Positions 6,851-11,114 of a stretch of DNA of 11,114 nucleotides are shown here, piece after piece; position 1 is the first letter of the stretch; each line of letters opens with the position of its first letter. The translations under genes and the position numbers were made by a program. The stretch is taken from contig CANGFL010000014.1 in assembly GCA_947453015.1 (NCBI GenBank), positions 1 to 11,114 of the forward strand, read 5' to 3'. This DNA is from Oxalobacteraceae bacterium. Its GTDB lineage: Bacteria; Pseudomonadota; Gammaproteobacteria; Burkholderiales; Burkholderiaceae_D. The notes beneath the pieces were generated by a model. That model did not search any database and had not been told where the DNA came from. It saw only the letters and a list, made by a program, of their open reading frames with translations.

Positions 6851-9265
6851 ATGACCATAACTTCACATTTTTCCGAACCCACCCAACTTCCTTTGTTGCC
6901 CTTGCGCGATGTGGTGGTGTTCCCGCACATGGTGATACCGCTGTTTGTTGGTCGTCCCAAGTCCATCAAAGCCCTTGAAGCGGCTATGGAACAAGGTAAG
7001 AGCATCATGCTGGCAGCACAGAAAGCTGCTGCCAAGGATGAACCTTCTGCCGACGATATTTATGAAATTGGTTGCATAGCCAATATTCTCCAAATGCTGA
7101 AACTTCCCGACGGTACCGTTAAGGTTCTCGTCGAAGGTGCTCAGCGCGCACGGATTCATAGCATCAGCGAAGTTGAAACTCACTTTGTTGCTGATCTTTC
7201 GCCGGTAGAGTCGGAAGCGGGTGATGAATCTGAGGTCGAAGCGATGCGTCGCGCGATCGTTCAACAATTCGATCAGTACGTAAAGCTCAACAAAAAAATT
7301 CCTCCGGAAATCCTGACCTCGCTAGCCGGCATTGATGATGCGGGTCGCTTGGCCGATACGATTGCGGCTCACTTGCCTTTGAAGCTAGAGCAAAAACAAG
7401 TGATCTTGGAAATCTTCAATGTCGCTAAACGTCATGAGCATCTGCTCGGTCAACTCGAAGCCGAGCTCGATATTCTGCAAGTTGAAAAACGTATTCGTGG
7501 GCGTGTTAAGCGCCAGATGGAAAAATCTCAGCGCGAGTATTACCTGAACGAACAGGTCAAAGCGATACAAAAAGAATTAGGCGAAGGCGAAGAGGGTGCT
7601 GATCTCGAAGAACTGGATAAGAAAATTATCGCAGCTAAGATGCCGAAAGAGGCGAGAGAAAAAGCGCAGAGCGAACTCAAAAAGTTAAAGTTGATGTCGC
7701 CCATGTCAGCAGAAGCCACCGTCGTACGCAATTACATCGATGTGCTGATCGGTTTGCCATGGAAGAAAAAATCCAAAGTAAATCACGATCTGACCCATGC
7801 TGAAAAAGTGCTGGAAGATGATCACTACGGCTTAGAAAAAATTAAAGAACGCATACTTGAGTATCTTGCTGTTCAGCAGCGCGTCGAAAAAGTAAAGGCA
7901 CCAATTCTTTGTTTCGTTGGTCCTCCGGGTGTGGGTAAAACCTCCTTGGGTCAATCGATTGCACGTGCGACCAATCGCAAGTTTGTTCGTATGGCCTTGG
8001 GTGGTGTGCGCGATGAGGCCGAGATACGCGGTCACCGTCGTACCTACATCGGCTCTATGCCGGGCAAGATATTACAAAGCCTGACCAAGTCGACTGTACG
8101 TAATCCATTGTTCTTATTGGATGAGATAGATAAGCTCGGACAAGATTTCCGCGGTGATCCAGCATCTGCTTTGTTAGAGGTGCTTGATCCAGAACAGAAT
8201 CATACGTTTGCTGATCATTATGTCGAGGTTGATTTTGATCTGTCAGACGTAATGTTTGTGGCGACCGCAAACTCGTTAAATATTCCACCGGCCCTCTTGG
8301 ATCGTATGGAAGTGATTCGTCTGTCGGGTTATACCGAAGATGAAAAAACCAATATTTCGCAGCGTTATTTGATTCCAAAGCAGATCAAAAATAATGGGCT
8401 GAAAGATAGCGAGATAAGTATTGCTGAGTCAGCAGTGCGCGACATCATTCGTTATTACACACGTGAAGCGGGCGTTCGTTCATTAGAGCGCGAAATTTCT
8501 AAAATTTGCCGTAAGGTCGTGAAGATGCTTCTGCTGAAGAAGCAAGATACCAAAGTCACGATCAATGCGAAAAATCTTGGAAAGTTTTTGGGTGTTCAAC
8601 GTTACGACTTTGGTGTGGCTGACAAAGACAATCAGATTGGACAAGTCGTTGGCTTGGCATGGACTGAAGTCGGTGGTGACCTACTCACTATCGAGTCGAT
8701 GACCATGCCTGGTAAGGGTAACGTGATTCGTACCGGTACATTGGGCGATGTGATGAAAGAATCCATTGAAGCTGCCCGTACCGTGGTTCGTAGCCGCGCC
8801 AGAAAGCTTGGTGTCAAGAGTGATGTATTCGACAAAACAGACATTCACATTCACGTGCCTGAAGGTGCTACGCCTAAGGATGGTCCTTCTGCAGGTATAG
8901 CGATGACAACGGCGATGGTGTCGGTGTTTACCGGTATTCCTGTCAGAGCAGATGTTGCTATGACGGGTGAGATCACACTGCGTGGTGAAGTATTACCTAT
9001 CGGTGGTTTGAAAGAAAAATTACTGGCAGCACTGCGCGGTGGCATCAAGATTGTTTTGATACCTGAACAAAATGTAAAAGACCTCGCAGACATTCCAGAG
9101 AATGTTAAAAATCGTCTTGAGATTGTTCCTGTTCGATGGATAGATAAAGTGCTAGAAATTGCACTTGAGCGTCACCCTGTTCCTTTGACTGAAGAAGAAG
9201 TGGCACCTGCAGCAGCCGTTAAGGCAGCTGACGGCACAACAGATCCCGCAGTTGTCAAGCACTAA
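6851..9265 (+). CDS. lon: Lon, ATP-dependent serine protease
   Basis: Lon is a cytoplasmic homohexamer with the AAA+ motor and the protease in one chain. It degrades misfolded proteins and short-lived regulators. The 804-residue product has the N-terminal substrate-binding domain ([23 protein letters not shown] at 13-35) and a charged coiled-coil segment (about 220-285). The ATPase follows, with Walker A GPPGVGKT (357-364) and Walker B FLLDEID (Asp424, Glu425). The protease domain has the Ser680-Lys723 dyad in KDGPSAG and GGLKEK. All match E. coli Lon within one residue (Ser679, Lys722), which supports the ATG at 6851 with AAAAGG 6 bases before it. A TTG at 6833 would add six residues. The product is about 20 residues longer than E. 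coli Lon, from an Ala/Thr-rich C-terminal tail. The gene appears to be transcribed alone between terminators. Confidence 0.97.
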   Translation: MTITSHFSEPTQLPLLPLRDVVVFPHMVIPLFVGRPKSIKALEAAMEQGKSIMLAAQKAAAKDEPSADDIYEIGCIANILQMLKLPDGTVKVLVEGAQRARIHSISEVETHFVADLSPVESEAGDESEVEAMRRAIVQQFDQYVKLNKKIPPEILTSLAGIDDAGRLADTIAAHLPLKLEQKQVILEIFNVAKRHEHLLGQLEAELDILQVEKRIRGRVKRQMEKSQREYYLNEQVKAIQKELGEGEEGADLEELDKKIIAAKMPKEAREKAQSELKKLKLMSPMSAEATVVRNYIDVLIGLPWKKKSKVNHDLTHAEKVLEDDHYGLEKIKERILEYLAVQQRVEKVKAPILCFVGPPGVGKTSLGQSIARATNRKFVRMALGGVRDEAEIRGHRRTYIGSMPGKILQSLTKSTVRNPLFLLDEIDKLGQDFRGDPASALLEVLDPEQNHTFADHYVEVDFDLSDVMFVATANSLNIPPALLDRMEVIRLSGYTEDEKTNISQRYLIPKQIKNNGLKDSEISIAESAVRDIIRYYTREAGVRSLEREISKICRKVVKMLLLKKQDTKVTINAKNLGKFLGVQRYDFGVADKDNQIGQVVGLAWTEVGGDLLTIESMTMPGKGNVIRTGTLGDVMKESIEAARTVVRSRARKLGVKSDVFDKTDIHIHVPEGATPKDGPSAGIAMTTAMVSVFTGIPVRADVAMTGEITLRGEVLPIGGLKEKLLAALRGGIKIVLIPEQNVKDLADIPENVKNRLEIVPVRWIDKVLEIALERHPVPLTEEEVAPAAAVKAADGTTDPAVVKH

Positions 9266-9283
9266 GTGAACGTGTTTTAAAAG

Positions 9284-9310
9284 AAGAAGCGCTCTTCGGG
9301 GCGCTTTTTT
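9284..9310 (+). terminator. Intrinsic terminator of lon with UUCG tetraloop
   Basis: AAGCGC (9287-9292) pairs with GCGCTT (9301-9306). The stem continues inward through a T-G pair to a C(TTCG)G tetraloop (9294-9299) and outward through A-T pairs. Six T (9305-9310) follow. The extra-stable cUUCGg loop and T run make this a textbook terminator 20 bases after the lon stop. Confidence 0.9.
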
Positions 9311-9490
9311 GATGCAATTTGTTTATGCAAAAAAATGGATTATGACAGCGCTGTAAGCAGTAACTTTTGATAAATGCGTTCTTTGCGAATCAATAGGTTA
9401 CAGCTTTAGGTGCGATCATTTATGCAATTTATATGCTTTAAATAATAGTTTTATGACTAGTTTTTTTACTCGTGTTGTCTAGTAAATTTC
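9311..9490 (+). other. AT-rich gene-free region upstream of the hupB promoter
   Basis: No credible coding region is present. The stretch is AT-rich and holds ATGCAATTT twice (9312-9320 and 9422-9430), each followed within a few bases by TATGC. It also has a perfect 10-bp palindrome ACAGCGCTGT (9345-9354). These could be binding sites acting on the hupB promoter, but no specific regulator can be named from the sequence. Confidence 0.35.
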
Positions 9491-9519
9491 TTGACACTAC
9501 TGGGCGTCGCTAGTCTAAT
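9491..9519 (+). promoter_or_regulatory. Sigma-70 promoter of hupB
   Basis: The -35 TTGACA (9491-9496) is a perfect match and the -10 TCTAAT (9514-9519) matches 5 of 6, with the ideal 17-base spacer. Transcription should start near 9526, leaving a leader of about 90 bases before the hupB start. It is the best promoter in the window and fits an abundant nucleoid protein. It may also drive the two tRNA genes downstream. Confidence 0.85.
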
Positions 9520-9523
9520 AACC

Positions 9524-9543
9524 GCTGCGGAATTTTCTGCAGC
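9524..9543 (+). other. Hairpin at the 5' end of the hupB leader
   Basis: GCTGC (9524-9528) pairs with GCAGC (9539-9543). The stem continues inward by a G-T, a G-C and an A-T pair to a 4-base loop, for 8 pairs in all. It lies at or just after the predicted transcription start. A hairpin there can protect an mRNA from 5'-end-dependent decay; that role is inferred. Confidence 0.45.
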
Positions 9544-9604
9544 ACTCGAGTCGGTTAGTTTTCATAACAAGCCGGCAGCCGAAATAAATTCAATAACACT
9601 TCCC

Positions 9605-9612
9605 AGGGGGAG
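9605..9612 (+). promoter_or_regulatory. Strong ribosome-binding site for the GTG start of hupB
   Basis: AGGGGGAG ends 3 bases before the GTG at 9616, or 5 bases if AGGGGG is taken as the paired core. It is the most purine-rich site in the window and fixes the non-ATG start of hupB. Confidence 0.8.
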
Positions 9613-9615
9613 TCA

Positions 9616-9888
9616 GTGAACAAAACTGAACTGATAGATGAAATTGCAAAAGCAGCTGACATTTCAAAAGCATCTGCTAGTCGCGCGCTTGAAGCCGTGA
9701 TTGATTCCGTAACTGCGACATTGAAGCAAGATGGCACAGTCACCCTTGCTGGATTTGGTACCTTTGCTGTCAGCGCACGCGCTGCACGCACAGGCCGTAA
9801 TCCACGTACCGGCGAAGAGATCAAAATCGCCGCTTCTAAGGTGCCGAAATTTAAGCCTGGCAAAGCACTGAAAGATGCGTTAAACTAA
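9616..9888 (+). CDS. hupB: HU-type DNA-binding nucleoid protein
   Basis: HU is a small dimeric protein that bends and compacts DNA with little sequence preference and assists replication, repair and transcription. The 90-residue product matches the family end to end: N-terminal helices [19 protein letters not shown], then the signature [21 protein letters not shown]. Pro63 at the tip of the DNA-binding arm is the intercalating residue. Translation starts at GTG, since the family's MNKTELID begins there and a strong AGGGGGAG precedes it. The product is called HU rather than IHF because of the MNKTELID start and its place between lon and ppiD, as in E. coli hupB. A near-consensus promoter lies upstream. 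No terminator is visible before the tRNA genes 71 bases downstream. Confidence 0.95.
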   Translation: MNKTELIDEIAKAADISKASASRALEAVIDSVTATLKQDGTVTLAGFGTFAVSARAARTGRNPRTGEEIKIAASKVPKFKPGKALKDALN

Positions 9889-9959
9889 TCGTTTTTCCGG
9901 CGCCGTGACATGCGTTCGGAGTAGCTGACTAAGTCGAAACGACGTAATAGTGTTTCATA

Positions 9960-10035
9960 GGGTGCTTAGCTCAGTTGGTAGAGCGGCGCCCTTACAAGGC
10001 GTAGGTCGGGAGTTCGAGCCTCTCAGCACCCACCA
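9960..10035 (+). tRNA. tRNA-Val, anticodon UAC
   Basis: The 76-base gene includes an encoded CCA. GGGTGCT (9960-9966) pairs with AGCACCC (10025-10031), with discriminator A. The D arm has TTAGCTCAGTTGGTAGAGC. The anticodon stem GCGCC/GGCGT encloses CTTACAA, with TAC at 9993-9995. The T arm contains GGGAG-TTCGAGC-CTCTC. It lies 71 bases after hupB and 31 bases before tRNA-Asp, with no terminator on either side. Confidence 0.97.
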
Positions 10036-10066
10036 ACAAGTCAGCACGATGTTTTATGTAGTATTA

Positions 10067-10143
10067 GGAGTGGTAGTTCAGTCGGTTAGAATACCGGCCT
10101 GTCACGCCGGGGGTCGCGGGTTCGAGTCCCGTCCACTCCGCCA
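10067..10143 (+). tRNA. tRNA-Asp, anticodon GUC
   Basis: The 77-base gene includes an encoded CCA. GGAGTGG (10067-10073) pairs with CCACTCC (10133-10139), with discriminator G. The anticodon stem CCGGC/GCCGG (10094-10098 with 10106-10110) encloses CTGTCAC, with GTC at 10101-10103. The T arm is CGGG-TTCGAGT-CCCG. It is the second tRNA of a pair, and a strong terminator begins within ten bases. Confidence 0.97.
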
Positions 10144-10149
10144 AACCCG

Positions 10150-10182
10150 AAAAAGGCGAACTTCTAGTTCGCCTTTTTTTTT
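10150..10182 (+). terminator. Strong intrinsic terminator after tRNA-Asp
   Basis: GGCGAAC (10155-10161) pairs perfectly with GTTCGCC (10167-10173) around a 5-base loop, and five A upstream face nine T (10174-10182). It is the only clear terminator after hupB, so it probably ends a hupB-tRNA-Val-tRNA-Asp transcript. Confidence 0.9.
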
Positions 10183-10208
10183 ACCATCACGATAAAGCGT
10201 CATTAGCC

Positions 10209-10234
10209 AAAAACCGCTGGTCAGTGGTATTTTT
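10209..10234 (+). terminator. Possible second terminator before ppiD
   Basis: ACCGCT (10213-10218) pairs with AGTGGT (10223-10228), one G-T pair included, around the loop GGTC. Further A-T pairs lie beyond an A-A mismatch, and five T (10230-10234) follow. It is weaker than the terminator about 50 bases upstream. The same CCGCT/AGTGG pairing recurs at 10270-10285 without a T run. Confidence 0.4.
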
Positions 10235-10312
10235 GTCTAGTTGATGTTTACTTAGTTTGTTAAAAAAGTCCGCTACAAAAAGTGGGCTGGAGACCTTCGA
10301 CGAGTACCTGCC

Positions 10313-11114
10313 ATGCTTGAGTTTATTCGTACCCACCAGCGTTTGATGCAGTTCATACTGCTACTGATCATTTTCCCTTCGTTCGCATTTTTTGGAATTG
10401 AAAGCTATTTGCGCATGAGCGACAAAGAGCCGCCAGTGGCTAAAGTCGCCGGGCAAAACATCACCCAGCGTGAGTGGGATGCGGCTCAAGCTCGACAGAT
10501 AGAACGTTTCAAACAAGTCTTTGGTGAGCAATTCAATCAAAACATGTTCGATTCTCCAGAGGCGCGACAAGGCGTGCTGGAAAATTTATTAGCTCAACGA
10601 GCTATGTCAGCGCACGTGGTGGAAAATCATTTGACGGTATCTAACGATACGCTCAGAAACACCATCGCTGAAATTCCTGGCCTTAAAAATCCAGACGGCC
10701 AATTTGATAAGCAGCGTTACCAGCAGCTCTTAGCAGCGCAAGGATTAACGCCTGAGAAATTTGAAGCGGGTCTGCGCCATGATCTGGCCGTACAACAAAT
10801 CAATGCCGTGGTTCAGGGCACCGCGTTTTCACCTAACTCAGTGGTGTCTCGCGTTTCGTCGCTGAATCAACAGGCGCGCGAAGTTCAAGAATTAGTATTA
10901 ACGTTGCAGTCGTTCCGCTCGCAGGTAAAAATTACTGATGCGATGGCTGAAGAGTATTACAAGCAGCATCCGGCACAATTCGAGCTGCCTGAGACAGTTA
11001 AAGTAGAAGTCGTTGTATTTAACCCTGATGTTGTTGAGGCACGCATTGTGGTGAGCGACGCGGACATTAAAGCCTATTACGACCAAAATTTAACGCGTTA
11101 CAAGACTGATGAGC
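10313..11114 (+). CDS. ppiD: PpiD-type membrane-anchored periplasmic folding factor (SurA N-terminal domain), 3' end missing
   Basis: PpiD is anchored in the inner membrane by one N-terminal helix and works in the periplasm on proteins leaving the SecYEG channel. The first 267 codons are open to the right edge; the full protein is usually a little over 600 residues. A short cytoplasmic start (MLEFIRTHQRLM) is followed by one hydrophobic helix (about 12-32, QFILLLIIFPSFAFFGI). A SurA-like chaperone region comes next, with AKVAGQNITQREWDAAQ, then a helical stretch and GLKNPDGQFDKQRYQQLLAAQGLTPEKFE, typical of SurA_N/PpiD proteins. The parvulin domain would lie beyond the window. The start at 10313 has only a weak GAG 8 bases upstream, but the membrane anchor follows it directly. 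Identity rests on the motifs and on the lon-hupB-ppiD order, shared with E. coli. Confidence 0.9.
   Translation, partial: MLEFIRTHQRLMQFILLLIIFPSFAFFGIESYLRMSDKEPPVAKVAGQNITQREWDAAQARQIERFKQVFGEQFNQNMFDSPEARQGVLENLLAQRAMSAHVVENHLTVSNDTLRNTIAEIPGLKNPDGQFDKQRYQQLLAAQGLTPEKFEAGLRHDLAVQQINAVVQGTAFSPNSVVSRVSSLNQQAREVQELVLTLQSFRSQVKITDAMAEEYYKQHPAQFELPETVKVEVVVFNPDVVEARIVVSDADIKAYYDQNLTRYKTDE

Noticed and set aside
6863..7267. Minus-strand frame of 134 codons inside lon
   Set aside because: It is antisense to the conserved Lon N-domain, with no motif and no independent start signals.
9889..9959. Terminator or tRNA promoter between hupB and tRNA-Val
   Set aside because: The short stems seen (GTCG/CGAC at 9933-9943, GAAAC/GTTTC at 9936-9956) lack a T run, and no -35/-10 pair with 16-18 base spacing is convincing.
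9950..10195. Open frame of about 81 codons on the + strand across both tRNA genes
   Set aside because: Its peptide is simply translated tRNA sequence and terminator; such frames are common over tRNA genes.
10235..10312. ppiD promoter (TACAAA at 10274 as -10)
   Set aside because: No -35 with more than two or three consensus matches lies at 16-18 bases, so I do not call it, though a promoter must exist here if the upstream terminators work.

Overview
The window is a piece of a betaproteobacterial chromosome. The call rests on gene order and protein sequence: tRNA-Leu, tig, clpP, clpX, lon, hupB, tRNA-Val, tRNA-Asp and ppiD all lie on the + strand. The trigger factor starts [15 protein letters not shown] and carries GFRPGKVP, which from memory is close to Burkholderiales/Oxalobacteraceae-type proteins. 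Base composition looks moderate (about half GC) and even along the window. No mobile element, CRISPR array, rRNA gene or sign of recent transfer was seen.

Layout. (1) Positions 1-2741 hold the 3' part of an RND-family efflux pump inner-membrane subunit whose start lies outside the window. Two hairpins follow it, the second a good intrinsic terminator, and they separate it from what follows. (2) Positions 2902-6505 hold tRNA-Leu(UAG), tig, clpP and clpX. No clear terminator lies between them, so they may be read together, with possible internal promoters. (3) Positions 6506-6850 are a gene-free gap with two terminators and a possible short transcript between them. (4) lon (6851-9265) ends in a UUCG-loop terminator. 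(5) A 350-base gap carries a near-consensus sigma-70 promoter (TTGACA, 17 bases, TCTAAT) for hupB, which starts with GTG behind a strong ribosome-binding site. (6) tRNA-Val(UAC) and tRNA-Asp(GUC) follow hupB, with the only strong terminator after the second tRNA. (7) ppiD begins at 10313 and runs off the right edge.

How the genes work together. Most of the window is a protein-quality-control cluster. Trigger factor meets nascent chains at the ribosome. ClpX unfolds tagged or native substrates and feeds them to the ClpP peptidase, and Lon degrades misfolded and regulatory proteins. PpiD is a membrane-anchored periplasmic folding factor at the Sec exit. HU is a nucleoid protein, and its gene sits between lon and ppiD in many proteobacteria, including E. 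coli. The RND pump appears to be a separate unit.

No new defence or other undescribed system is visible. The points worth a second look are small: a His/Asp-rich insertion in trigger factor, an orphan promoter-terminator pair between clpX and lon, a probable hupB-tRNA co-transcript, and several operator-like dyads in the gaps.
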